Origin: Roridomyces roridus
Lineage: Eukaryota; Basidiomycota; Agaricomycetes; Agaricales; Mycenaceae
Length of the DNA: 64,000 nucleotides
Direction: 5' to 3'
NCBI GenBank assembly: GCA_029378245.1
Contig: JARKIF010000047.1
Location: 62,001-126,000, forward strand
The notes under the pieces were generated by a model. It did not search any database. It was not told the origin of the DNA and saw only the letters and a list, made by a program, of their open reading frames with translations. Made by a program: the position numbers and the translations under genes. Positions 43,272 through 53,893 of the stretch are shown here, one piece after another (positions within the stretch are counted from its first letter, which is position 1; every line of letters begins with the position of its first letter).

Positions 43272-43959
43272 CGGATTGCTGGAGGATTGTCAGCAAATTT
43301 CAAGCAGAAAAACTCGCAGTGGCCAGCGTGAAAGTACTCACGACGGGCTGGGGAAAACGAGTGGCTGGTAGACGCGATAAACGAGTGACTGAAAGAGAGA
43401 GAGAGAGAGGAACGGCGGGAGGCAGCCCATCCAGCTAAGTATACTATCCGACAGTGGCCAAATTAGCCGGTCAGTGGGCTGCCAAAGTCACCACCGGCTG
43501 GCCAAGGTCGACCACCAGTCGCTGGCCAGAGGAAACCACAGGTACAGCCGGCAAACCACCGGCTGACCACAGGTCTGCAAGACCACAACACCATTAATAA
43601 ACTTCCGTCCTCGTTGACCTCTTGAACTTCATGTTGCGGCAGAGGATTGGTGGTCAGAGTTGGTCAGAGTAAAGGTTTGGTTATTCTTGTTCGCATTTGT
43701 CTATACAATACAACTTCAAACTACGCGCTCGATTTTTTGATGAAAACGCCTGTCATACAAATCATGAGAAAATCATCAAAAACAGCCAGTTTCAGGTTCA
43801 AGTTCAGTTCGGGTTCGAACTTTTCGGTGACGGCTGAACCTCGAACCTGAACTTCAGGTTCGGTTCGAACATACGCTGAGCTTTGAACCTGAACTTCGTG
43901 GTCAGTTCGGTTCGGTTCGAGTTCGAACCGTTTACTCGAACCGGACTTTGACAACACTA
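43272..43959. other. Right end region of the large element
   Basis: It contains a gagagagagagag run at about 43388-43400, a patch of short ctggccaa/accggctg repeats at about 43450-43580, and from about 43785 the GGTTCGAACC-rich subterminal zone that leads to the terminal inverted repeat. No gene. Confidence 0.6.
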
Positions 43960-43967
43960 GTCAAGGC
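43960..43967. repeat. 8-bp target site duplication, right (GTCAAGGC)
   Basis: Identical to 25189-25196; directly follows the right terminal CACTA of the large element. Confidence 0.85.
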
Positions 43968-44952
43968 GCGCCGCGTGACACGTGTCAGGACCGCGATTTT
44001 GATGCGTAAGTACCGCCTCATCGATATCGATCATCTGTCACAGTCTGTCACCACCACACCGAGAAGTAAGTAGCGCGCTCGACACTGGCCGACCTTCGTG
44101 AGCGAAGAATGGCACAGTCATATGCATGAAGACGCAGGACCTACGTGATCTAGGCCGCCTTGCATCGCAATCCCGGCCGCCCCTCATCACCCACAACTTG
44201 ACTGGCCCGGCGACACGGGACTCGTCGGGACTCGGGACAGGTATGCCCTGTTCAAACTTCAAGGTTGAAGGAGGTGCGTGGTGTCCCCAATCTCTTGCAT
44301 CCACGACTGTGACGGAGCTTCAGGAGAAAGAACCTGGCCAAAATTCGATCCGAAGCCCTCCCGTACATAATCGGATGGAATACCACAAGGCGCGCCAGTG
44401 GCGCTTCCCGTCCCAGTCCGAGTTGCGGCTGAGCAATGCTGCCAAGCTCTCTCTCTCTTCCGCTGGGTCATCCATTCGTGCCTGCCGCGACTGACCGTCT
44501 CAGCGCTCCATCATCCTCCTCGTCGCAACACGAGAAGCGTGTTTGGCATTGGCAGATTCCCGCATGCCTTTCGCCGACTTCAATGGGTGGCCAGCCCGAG
44601 TGGATGTCGATTCAGCAGAGTGGGGCGCTCGCGTGGTTGGGCGGTGGGCTGTCGAGGAGGACTGCGTGCGGCGGGTTTCGGAGTCTAAAGGCCTCAGTAG
44701 GAACTGGACAAGGATGCTCGGTGCTGGGCCAGGTACGCCCCACACTTTTGTTCTCCGGCTGCAGCATTGACTTGGATGCAGGGGAACACGCCACGAACCG
44801 GCTGAAGGACAATGCGCATCTCCTCTGTACGATAGACCAAAATGGCAATTCATTTTCCTATTGTTCGAATCTTTGTGGTGTAAAGTTTGCGCAACTCGAG
44901 TATTGACCTCTACTACTGCCTTCTCCCCACCACCTCTGAATCCTCAGACAGA
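43968..44952. other. 1-kb region without a clear gene
   Basis: Between the right flank of the mobile element and F-box D. Several overlapping open frames exist between 44.4 and 44.9 kb on both strands but show no recognisable domain and no splice chain. The promoter of F-box D should lie here. Confidence 0.45.
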
Positions 44953-46780
44953 ATGGACTTTCCTGAGGTGAGCTCTCGCTTAACTTGAGCGAATAAGGAA
45001 CCTAACTTGCTCCTAGATCGTAGTTGACCTCCGCGAGTTTGAGTCCCAGCCTTGGCTCCTCAACGCCTTGCCCCGAATCCACGCCCTCATGCACTCGAAC
45101 GAGCCCCTAAAGGCGGCCGAGACACCGTTCATCCGGTTGGCAGTAGCCGAACTCGACCAGCTCGTCACTCGACTCGACAAGAAGATCATCTCGTTTGCGA
45201 GGGAACGGCTGGTCCAGCCTGAAGATGACCACGCCAACGTGACGGATGATGAGATCGTCTTATGGGTGACGCAGCTCGAGCGGCTCGAGGACGCGCGTGC
45301 GCGTTTTGCGTGTTGCGACGACGCCGAGCACGCGGGCAGGCCGTTCGCGAGCATCCTCTCGGCCATCCGACGAATGCCACCCGAAATCTTTCGGGAAATC
45401 TTCGCGTGGACCCTCCCCAACGCCACGACGAACAAGGTGGCACATACGATCGCAGAATCTATGAACGAGAGTCCTTGGGTCCTCACATACGTGTGCAGCG
45501 TGTGGAGGGCAGCAGCCATCTCGACGCCCTCGTTGTGGTCCTTTCTCGCGCTGCCCCGGGCCTGCAGCGTAAACCTCGACTGCCATTATCCTCTGGCGGT
45601 GGTCAAGGCACAGGTAGAGCGCGCCAGCACCCTCGCAATTTATTTCAGTTCGGGTCCAGGTTGTGGCACAGAAGGGTCCGATGCAGTGGAGACGCTGGAG
45701 CACCTCATCGAGCATTCTCCGCGCTGGGAGGAGGCATTCTTGCAATTGACTCCGGAGCTTGAAAGTCTCCTTCCCGCTCTTCGAGACCGGCTGCCCTCTT
45801 TGCGGAAGCTTCGTTTATGTTGGATTAACGATGAACGCGACAGCGAGGCACCGTCGGATATCGACTATTTCGAGACCGCAGAGTCTCTGGTCCATGTCAC
45901 CATTGATTGCTGGCCACGGCACTCACCGTCGCTCCGAGTCTTGCTCCCTGCAAATCAACTCACTCATTATCACGTCAACGCGCCTTGGAAGTATCATGTC
46001 GAAATTCTTCGTCAGAGCCCCACCCTCGTCGAGGCGCACATCTCATCCCGGACCCGACCCGTCCAAGGATATCGAGCTGAATCGGCCATTATACTTCCTG
46101 CGCTCCGGTCCCTCTACCTATCCGAAGCGGGTGTCGTTTCGTGCCTCCATGTACCGAATCTCGAACAATTCACCCTCAAAGTTCGGCGTTTGGAGACCTG
46201 GACTCATCTTAGCCGCAGACTCGAACAGTTCATCGAGAGAACCTCGCACAGCGTCCGGAGACTCGGACTACACGGTGTTGGTGATGACGGTGCAGAGTTG
46301 GTCGCCGAAATCCTACGGCGTTATACTGGCGTCACTGAGCTGGCCGTAATCTTCACCTGGCACCAATACAATGATATTACTTCGTGGGGCGCCTCCGTCC
46401 CCGTCAAGACTCCCGATCCGGAAAGCCTGGTTTCCCGCCTGGCGGTGGACGCAACCACTCCCATCGTGGGCCCCAGACTAACTCACATTCACCTCGTTTT
46501 CGAAAAGGATCCCCAGCCATTCGTGGTGGACTCCCGTATTGTTCTCCGCATGCTCAAATCGCGGGTTGACGCGCCCCAGTGTGGTCTGCGGGCGGCGACG
46601 TTATTGTTCCAGTCCGGGACGGTGAAAGAGTCCAAGCGTGAACCAACCAAATGGGAGAGGCTTCGTCGGCAAGGGTTGGAACTTTCGATTGTGGAAGATG
46701 AGGAGGACAAGGGGAATGCTATAATGAAACCCAGATTCATGGCGCGTTGGATGTGTGGCCCGGACTGGCTTGTTGAATAA
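44953..46780 (+). CDS. F-box-like protein D
   Basis: Proposed exons 44953-44967 (15 nt, MDFPE) and 45017-46780, with intron gtgagc...tcctag. The joined frame continues IVVDLREFESQPWLLNAL and gives 592 residues. Without this exon the first in-frame ATG would be at HALMHSNEP. Visible are a coiled-coil-like segment, the F-box-like SAIRRMPPEIFREIFAWTLP, SPWVLTYVCSVWRAAAIS, and LRR-like motifs (NQLTHYHVNAPWKYHVEIL, VRRLGLHGVG). It ends MARWMCGPDW. It is the most divergent member of the tandem cluster and has no acidic loop. Presumed SCF adaptor; substrate unknown. Confidence 0.78.
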
Positions 46781-47070
46781 AGTGGGAATGTGTATAATGT
46801 GTATACATAGTTGCAGGAATGGATTCTGTCAAGGAAAATGAGTACATAGAAGCAAAAGAAATCAACAAGTTGAAGATTGCCACAAAGACAGGGGCTGACA
46901 GGGGTACAAATAACACGTATGTGTGACGTGACCGTGCACGCTTCTTGTTCACTGCCAGTGCCAAACTCAGTCCACGCTGGCCCCGAGCCGTATCCTCCTG
47001 CATTCTGTGCCCCAATTAACTGCAACCAACCGAACGAGCCTTCCAACACGCCCTCGTCTTTACAGACTCG

Positions 47071-48648
47071 ATGGACGTCGACGGCCATCCCAGTCCCGAT
47101 GTCGTCAAGAACTTGAATGGCGTAGATCCAGAATCGAAACTGCACATCCTCTTACACTCCAACCAGCCCCCGGACTGCTGCCAATTTCCCGCTATCCGTG
47201 ACGCCATCTCGAGCATCGACGGGCGCTTGGAGTTGCTTGACGGCGAAATCTCGACGCTTCGCCATCGTCTCGCTCAGCTGGAAGAGGATCGCGACGCGCT
47301 GAGTCGCAGCCGCAACCAGCACGTGGGCATCTTTTCCCCGCTCCGCCGGATGCCACCAGAGACCCTCGGAGAAATCTTCACGTGGGCCCTACCGTCCCTC
47401 GCCGATTTGCACAAGCGGAAGTCATTCATAAAACAAAGCCCCTGGGTTTTGACGCATGTCTGCAGTCAGTGGAGGGCTATTGCCATCTCCATGCCTTCCC
47501 TGTGGTCCGTGGTCTGTGTAGATTGCAACTATTCTCTCGCCGCGGCCGAGGCGCAGATAAGCCGCGCACAGCGCCTCAAAATCCACTTCTACGGGTCGGA
47601 GGAACGGGAGGCGCGCCCACAAGTACGGCTGCTCCGTTTTCTCATCCAACACTCTGCCCGATGGGAGGAGCTTTATATCCAACTCACAGAGGGCCTTCTT
47701 CCTCTCCTTCCGTCCATTCGTAATGTACCGTCATTGCGCAGAGTCGCTTTCGAGTGGGACAAGGATGAGGGAGGAGACTCGGACGATGAAGACGATGACA
47801 ACGCGGCACGATCCGTTGTCGTCGATTATCTGCGCACCGCGTGTCATTTGTCTGACCTCATGGTATGCAGGCAGCTCTCGGTTCACTTTCTCCCACCAAT
47901 CAACCAGCTCACTCGATATCACGCTCACGCACCTTGGGACACACATCGCGGAATTCTCAGCGCCAACCTCGCTCTGGTGGAGGCTCATATCAACGTCTAC
48001 CCTTACCCTGTTTGGCCGGCGACTGGGCAGGTCATCCAGCTGTCACAGCTTCGGCGCCTCTATGTCTCGCATGCCGAGGTCTTGCAGTATCTACAAGTGG
48101 CCATTCTCGAACAATTCACACTGTACCTTCGGTGGCATGAAATGTATCTCATCCCTGCCCTCGACCGCTTCGTCGCAGACACTTCCAGCACCGTTCGGAG
48201 ACTCTGTCTACGTGGTTTGCCTCATGAGGCACTAGCTTCCAAACTCATGAACCGATGCACCTCGCTTATCGAGCTGGCCATAATCATCGTCGGCGGCGAC
48301 CGCTATGGGTTTGACGAGGACTCGGGCCACGCTACCGTCGCGAACGACTTGGTCGAGCTCATCACCTATCTGCCCTCGCAGATCACGGGCCTCCACTTGA
48401 CGTTCGAAGACAAGTCACCTTTCGACTACGGACTTTGGGCGGACGTGCTCGAGTCCCGGTGGCGCATGGGGCAGGGTTCGCTGCGCGTCGCCACCCTCTG
48501 TTTTAATGGTCGGCGTCCCAAACCCGAGCCTGGCACGCTTGAAAAATTGGGGTCGCTTCGCGAAAGCGGGCTAGATTATAAATTGGTCAAAAGCGCCGAT
48601 TGGTGGGATCATGTAGCCCCTTGGATGTGTTGTCCGCTGTGGTACTAG
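47071..48648 (+). CDS. F-box-like protein E
   Basis: Single exon, 525 residues, starting MDVDGHPSPDVVKNLNGVDP. Coiled coil at about residues 48-80 (SIDGRLELLDGEISTLRHRL), F-box-like SPLRRMPPETLGEIFTWALP, SPWVLTHVCSQWRAIAIS, an acidic stretch (DEGGDSDDEDDD) in the middle, and LRR-like QLTRYHAHAPWDTHRGIL and VRRLCLRGLP. It ends WMCCPLWY. It lies 290 bases after F-box D, same strand. Presumed SCF adaptor. Confidence 0.85.
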   Translation: MDVDGHPSPDVVKNLNGVDPESKLHILLHSNQPPDCCQFPAIRDAISSIDGRLELLDGEISTLRHRLAQLEEDRDALSRSRNQHVGIFSPLRRMPPETLGEIFTWALPSLADLHKRKSFIKQSPWVLTHVCSQWRAIAISMPSLWSVVCVDCNYSLAAAEAQISRAQRLKIHFYGSEEREARPQVRLLRFLIQHSARWEELYIQLTEGLLPLLPSIRNVPSLRRVAFEWDKDEGGDSDDEDDDNAARSVVVDYLRTACHLSDLMVCRQLSVHFLPPINQLTRYHAHAPWDTHRGILSANLALVEAHINVYPYPVWPATGQVIQLSQLRRLYVSHAEVLQYLQVAILEQFTLYLRWHEMYLIPALDRFVADTSSTVRRLCLRGLPHEALASKLMNRCTSLIELAIIIVGGDRYGFDEDSGHATVANDLVELITYLPSQITGLHLTFEDKSPFDYGLWADVLESRWRMGQGSLRVATLCFNGRRPKPEPGTLEKLGSLRESGLDYKLVKSADWWDHVAPWMCCPLWY

Positions 48649-49202
48649 TTCGGTATGTTTCTTGCAGTTTTCTGAAATAACTTCACACTGAGTACAATCC
48701 AGGGCAGTTGGTTCCAACTGTAGCTCGTAGCAGACCCTGTGTACAGTACTCCCGTGAATGACACTGAATTTCCAACTTGAACTAGTATGCACGATTGATG
48801 AGGGAAGGTCTGGTGGAAAATAAGGAGAAAGAAGCTCGAGCTCGTTACAGTATTTACCATTCCTTTACCCAATTCTTGATTTGCAGATTGAAAAGAGAAA
48901 CCTTCGCCGCTAGTTGTTGACCGCTAGACAATGAAAGATCGCCGATCGCATGAAGAGATAAATCATCCGAATGGTTTGCAACGTTTAAGCGTCCAATCTT
49001 ATCCTGGGCGTTATTTCGCTGCCAGGCCTAACGCCGCCGATAGCAAGAAAAGACGGAGTACTAGTGCTGAAGCGGAGGACGATGAGAAAGATCAGCTGAT
49101 GGCTTTGCCTGTATTTGGCTCCCTCTTGCTCTTGACCACCACGACGAGCAGTAAGTGACTTTGTTCCCTCTCGTGTCCGCATGTAACTGATATATTTCAT
49201 AG
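48649..49202. other. Intergenic region between F-box E and F
   Basis: It contains the downstream sequence of E, including cttcacactgagtacaatccag, a string that recurs downstream of F-box F at about 50950-50975, so the 3-prime flanks were duplicated together with the genes. No separate gene is supported. Confidence 0.5.
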
Positions 49203-50869
49203 ATGAACGCGTCAATATGCTCCCAGTGTGGCACTCCGTCGTCAACCGAGTCTCCAAACGCCGCCATTCAATCTCTCAAAAGTATTACAGCGCCTGGGAC
49301 CCGGCTGCACATTCTCATTCACTCCAATGGGCCACCGGAGCCCTCTGAGATCCCATCCATCCAGTCTTTCTCGTCAGAAATTGACAGCTCTTTGGCATTC
49401 CTCGACGCGGAAATCTTGCGATTGCAAGAGCGGCTGCGCGCCCTGCAGAAGGATCGTAGCGAGCTGCTTACCCATCGGCGGATAGGCAAATCCATCCTCT
49501 CCCCGCTGAGACGCATGCCCGCCGAGATAGTAGCCCGAATTTTCACCTCGTCGCTCCCCGCCGTCTCGGAGTTGCTCCTCGAGCGAGGATCATTTGAAAC
49601 TGGAGATAGCCCTTGGCTTTGGACCCATATCTGTAGTCGCTGGAGGGGCAGTTGCCATCTCCACGCATGCCTTGTGGTCCCTCATTGCGATGGATTTCGC
49701 CAGATACGACTATCCTTTGGAGGCAGTCTCAGCCCATGTCCAGCGCTCTCGGACCCTCAAAATACATTTCTATGCGTCGACTATATACGATGAATCTTCT
49801 TCGCAGATGGAGATACTCCGTTACCTTTTCCAATACTCTTTGCGATGGGAAGAACTCTGCCTGTCATTGACGGAAAGATTGATGCCCCTCCTTCCGGCTC
49901 TTCCCGACAACCTACCCTCCTTGCAGAGGTTATGGGTCCAGTTCGATGGCGAAGAAGACGAAAGACTGGCCAATTCCCTCGATTTTTTTCCGGACAGCAT
50001 ACAATTTGGTTGATCTCGGTGTTGGGCGCCACTTTCGCCCCGCATCATTCATCTCTCCCGCCTCCCAGCTCACTCATTATTGCGCCGATGCTTCCTGGAC
50101 GCGTCATCAAGAAATCCTGCGCATTTGCCCATCGCTGGTGAAGGCGTACATCAACGTGCATCCTGCAAGCGTGGAATGGCGTACGCCTAGTGGCGAAGCT
50201 ATCGACCTTCCGCACCTTCGATGTGTTTATATTTCGCACATCGAGCCTTTGGAGTACCTCAGGATGCCCCACCTACATCAGGCCACCCTGGATTTCAGTA
50301 CCCTAAGCGACTGCACCATTTCCCCCGCCGTGCAATACTTCCTAACCAACTCTTCCCACAACGTTCAAAGACTTGGTCTCAGGGGTTTGCGGGGTGGCGC
50401 TGTAGCGAAGGAGATCCTGCGAAGCCACAGTCGTCTCACGGAGCTGGTCATTATGATGAATTTCCACGAGGTTGACGCCCACGACGTCTCGTGTGCACTA
50501 ATCGACGTCTTGAACGTCAACACCGCCGAAGACACTGTCGTGCTTCCTGGATTATCCTGCATTCATATCGCATTCGAGGCGGCATCGTTAACGTTGCTTG
50601 ATAACGACCTCTATATCAAGATGCTGGAATACCGGTGGAAAATGCAACCTCGCGTCCTCGAGGCGGCGACGTTGTGTTTTGAATGTGGGCCGTGGCCGGA
50701 GAGCAACGCACGGCTTGAGGCTCTTTGTTGCGATGGCTTGGATTTCACTCTAGCAGAGGTCGGCAATGTGCTAGAATTCATGGCCTATGAATGGCTGTGC
50801 CGACCAAAATGGATGATGGTGAGTGTAGTTTGCGAGACTCTCTTTTCTGCGCTGATCTCTGCTCAGTAA
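49203..50869 (+). CDS. F-box-like protein F, two apparent single-base insertions
   Basis: The start is MNASICSQCGTPSSTESPNA. It shows a coiled coil (SSLAFLDAEILRLQERLRAL) and the F-box-like SPLRRMPAEIVARIFTSSLP. The frame then breaks at tggaggggcag (49640-49650): related genes read tggagggcag, so one G is extra. It resumes as VAISTHALWSLIAMDFARYD and breaks again at gatttttttccgg (about 49983-49990), where one T is extra; after it FRTAYNLVDLGVGRHFRPAS continues to the family end WLCRPKW and a stop at 50867-50869. Both breaks lie in homopolymers, so they may be sequencing errors and the gene intact, or it may be a young pseudogene. It is closest to the partial copy at 1-800. Confidence 0.7.
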
Positions 50870-51053
50870 GGATACTGAAAGGCGGGGATTCGTGGGATCA
50901 TATCCCATGGACAGGCTCAGTATGTTACAGTGTCTTTGTACAGTTTTGGCGACTTCACACTGAGTACAATCCAGCGTAGTTCGTTCAGATTGTAGCTGGC
51001 CTCAACTCTTGACTTGATCTATCCAGCTTCGAGCGTGTCCTTTCTCAACACGA

Positions 51054-51710
51054 CTACAACATAGCTACAAGACACAACAGTGGAACCCAACCCATAACCC
51101 AGGATATCTTGACAAAAGGTACTGCCGAATTAACGGTCTGCGTCGGAGCTGCGACGAGCGCCGGTTGACCGAGCGTGTAGAAAGGTAGAAGCCCTTCCGT
51201 AGTTGTGGCTCCCTCTCCGTGGCACACCGCCCCTCCATCCTTGAAAGAGCATGTCGACGTCTTCGTTTCAAAGTCGTCAGGGAATCGCCCGCCGGAGTCG
51301 TTTTCCTCGAACGTCACTGTTGTGTCGTGGTGAGGTCCAACCAACACCCAACTTTATAAAAAGAGAACGCACTTGTGTAGGCCGTAGGCTCCACAGAGGC
51401 CGGCGGGTTGGCAAAGGTCGAGGACCCCACGACCTCGACGACGGTTTGAACTCCCTTTTCGACGTAGGTGGTCATGCTGCTGGGTCCGACACCGACGGCG
51501 GAGATCGTGTAGTTGGCCACGACTTCCAAAATGGTCGCACTTGGTCCAATCGGATCCGCGCTTCCGCCGGGTACAGGTATGTAAAGCGTCTGGGGGATCG
51601 CATGAACGACTCGCCAAAGATAAGTTGCCAATTGAATGAATGCAGTCAAAGGATGACTTACCCTGTGTCGAGCTGGAGAGAAAAAGCGCGAGAACGGGGA
51701 GCAGCAGCAT
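51054..51710 (-). CDS. Small secreted protein, type TTTYVxxxVQTVVE, copy 1
   Basis: The start MLLLPVLALFLSSSTQ is a signal peptide. The next exon begins TLYIPVPGG and contains SSMTTYVEKGVQTVVEVVGS. A later exon gives MTFEENDSGGRFPDDFETKT, two cysteines (STCSFKDGGAVC), TLGQPALVAAPTQTV and a hydrophobic tail (WVMGWVPLLCLVAML), as in a surface protein with a C-terminal anchor. Splicing at the first intron needs cag|gtaag, but the sequence has cagggtaag, one G too many near 51662. The gene at 61289-61959 encodes a paralogue. Function unknown; cell-surface location is an inference. Confidence 0.6.
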
Positions 51711-51916
51711 CGTGGAAGGGTGGTGGGATGCCTGGATGACCTCGGCGACAAGTGCGCAATTTAAATGACCTGGACCCTTACTACTGCTGTATGATAGTCA
51801 TCAGATCGCATCAACTGGCGCTTGCCTTCGCCCATTCACATTGACAAGCTAAGAGCTTGGCGCCGACTTGGCAGGAGACCGTATTCTCCCTCAGGCTGTG
51901 GACATTCTCATCTCGG

Positions 51917-53524
51917 ATGGACAATCCACGAAGCTCTGCCAGCGAAGATGCGGCACCCGGCACCCGACTCCACACCCTACTGCATTCTAACGAGCCGCCG
52001 AATTGGCCTGAGATTCCGGCCATCCAAGCAGCCACGTTGGAGACCGAGCAGCGCTTAGCTTCTCTTGAGGAGGAGATTCAGCGTCTACAAAATCGGCTGC
52101 TCCAGCTGGACACGGAGCGCACGCGATTACGGGAGCACCACAACAGGAACAAGAACATACTCTCCCCACTCCGACGCATGCCCTCCGAAATGCTCAGCGA
52201 AATATTCCTCTGGACACTCCCTGCGATTGACGAGGGCATGTTCCGAGAGAAATTCGATGTGGGAAGCGTCCCTTGGGTCTTGACGCATGTTTGCAGTCGT
52301 TGGAGGGCAGTTGCTATATCGACACCGTGCCTATGGTCCCTGGTCATGGTACTCTATCCCCGCGATCTGGTGTGTCCCCTTGCAGCACTCGAAGTCCAAA
52401 TCCAGCGCTCGCCGATGCTCAAGGTACACTTTTATGGATCTGTCCGCTGCGACACCAGCCCCCAGATTCAGACCCTTCAGTTTCTTATACAGCATTCTCA
52501 ACGATGGGAGGAGCTCAGTATAGGCTTGACGCGGGAGCTGTTGCCTCTACTTCCCAGTCTATGCAACCAGATCCTGTCGTTGCGAAAACTGTGGATCGAG
52601 TGGGAGGAGGAGCTGGACGAGAGCGAGGAATTGACGCAGACGATCGACCCGTTCAAGAGTGCAGTATCCTTGGTCGAGTTTGGCATCTGTCGTTTGCCCG
52701 CATCCATTTGCCCACCGGAGAACGGGTCCCTCACTCGTTACTACGCCGACGCTGGATGGGACACTCATTGGGGAATTTTGAACGGCAACCCTGGCCTTGT
52801 CGAGGCCCACATCTATGTCACCAACCGCGATCCCAACTGGCCGGGTTCCGGTCAAGCGGTCGAGTTGCTTCAGCTTCAGCGCTTGCACGTTTCTGACGTC
52901 GAGGCGCTGGCGTATATCAAGGTGCCGATCCTCGAACAAGTAACTATCGATCTTTGGAAGGACGATACCATCTTGGTACCTACCCTGGACCGCTTTATTA
53001 CAGCCTCTTCGAACAATATTCGAAGCCTTGGGTTGCGAGGCGTGCCTCAGGCATCCTTGGCCGCGAAAATCATACACCGATACCCTCTACTCACCGAGCT
53101 GGCTATCCTCATTTTCGAGCCTCCTCGAAACGAGGACGCTCATTTCAATCCGCGCGATACAGCCAATTCACTGTTGACTCTCCTCGAAAGTCCAGTAGAC
53201 GCATCGGACGCGGACGCGGATGCGCCTCCTCCTCCCTTTGCCAGTCGACTATCCCACATCCATTTCGCCTTCAGCTCCGAAACCGACTACTTACTGCTCG
53301 ATTATGAGCGTTACGTCGGCATGCTCGAGTCTCTCTGGCATCAGCCGGCACCGCGTGTGCTTCAAGCTGCGACGCTGGTGTTTAATTGTCCACATGAGCC
53401 GGAAGCGGTCATAAAGAGCAGATTGGACTCGCTTCGCGGGGATGGTTTGGATTTTTCGTTGTCGCAGGGTGTGCATGTGGAGAGCCATATGGCGCGGTGG
53501 ATGTGCAGTCCCAGTTGGAACTGA
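51917..53524 (+). CDS. F-box-like protein G
   Basis: Single exon, 535 residues. The start MDNPRSSASEDAAPGTRLHT at 51917 is the first ATG; a TTG upstream in frame is ignored. Coiled coil TEQRLASLEEEIQRLQNRLL, F-box-like SPLRRMPSEMLSEIFLWTLP, VPWVLTHVCSRWRAVAIS, and LRR-like SLTRYYADAGWDTHWGIL and IRSLGLRGVPQ. An Asp/Ala-rich loop (DASDADADAPPPP) lies near the end, which reads WMCSPSWN. Presumed SCF adaptor; same strand and cluster as D, E, F and H. Confidence 0.85.
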   Translation: MDNPRSSASEDAAPGTRLHTLLHSNEPPNWPEIPAIQAATLETEQRLASLEEEIQRLQNRLLQLDTERTRLREHHNRNKNILSPLRRMPSEMLSEIFLWTLPAIDEGMFREKFDVGSVPWVLTHVCSRWRAVAISTPCLWSLVMVLYPRDLVCPLAALEVQIQRSPMLKVHFYGSVRCDTSPQIQTLQFLIQHSQRWEELSIGLTRELLPLLPSLCNQILSLRKLWIEWEEELDESEELTQTIDPFKSAVSLVEFGICRLPASICPPENGSLTRYYADAGWDTHWGILNGNPGLVEAHIYVTNRDPNWPGSGQAVELLQLQRLHVSDVEALAYIKVPILEQVTIDLWKDDTILVPTLDRFITASSNNIRSLGLRGVPQASLAAKIIHRYPLLTELAILIFEPPRNEDAHFNPRDTANSLLTLLESPVDASDADADAPPPPFASRLSHIHFAFSSETDYLLLDYERYVGMLESLWHQPAPRVLQAATLVFNCPHEPEAVIKSRLDSLRGDGLDFSLSQGVHVESHMARWMCSPSWN

Positions 53525-53893
53525 GTGGATGTTTTTGGAGCTTGATTTTCGTTATGTAAATTGTTGAATCTTTCTGTTCCGCCTGCTACCTTGGCATTTA
53601 TAGCTGCTCGTTGCGTTCTTAGCTGGCAATCCAAGTTGAATCGAAGTCTGGTCTCAGGACTGGTGTCTTGATAATCCTCTGGTTGAAATTCTTACTAAGG
53701 TTAGTGAATGCAAATGTTATACTTCTTAGCGGAGGTTACGGAGCGCGAAGGTCTGTAAGAGAGAATAATAACAGAATTGCTTTTCCGACGGAATTTGGAA
53801 TCGAAAAAAAAATGGATTTAATTCAAGCCAAGGGTAGTTCATGCAACGCCCGAATATACGCAGGGCTGGCAGGGAGGCAGGTGAAGTGAAATT
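53525..53893. other. Intergenic region between F-box G and H
   Basis: No gene seen; an A-rich run (aaaaaaaaa) lies near 53803. It should contain the promoter of F-box H. Confidence 0.45.

Larger units (their letters stand above)
25197..43959. mobile_element. 18.8-kb hAT-like transposable element
   Basis: The left end reads TAGTGATGTCAAAGTTCGG; the right end on the other strand reads TAGTGTTGTCAAAGTCCGG, 17 of 19 identical. Both ends continue with GGTTCG/GAACC-rich subterminal repeats. The element is bracketed by the perfect 8-bp duplication GTCAAGGC. An 8-bp duplication, a TAGNG start and subterminal short repeats are typical of the hAT superfamily. No hAT transposase was found. Cargo: nested MITE, SPT16 fragment, two 172-bp repeat arrays, a giant chromodomain gene, an integrase-like gene and two unknown genes. 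Whether the ends are moved by an outside hAT transposase or by the element's own integrase cannot be decided here. Confidence 0.8.

Noticed and set aside
44398..44906. Open frames of 75-156 codons between the large element and F-box D
   Set aside because: They overlap on both strands without recognisable motifs; a decayed gene is possible but cannot be supported.
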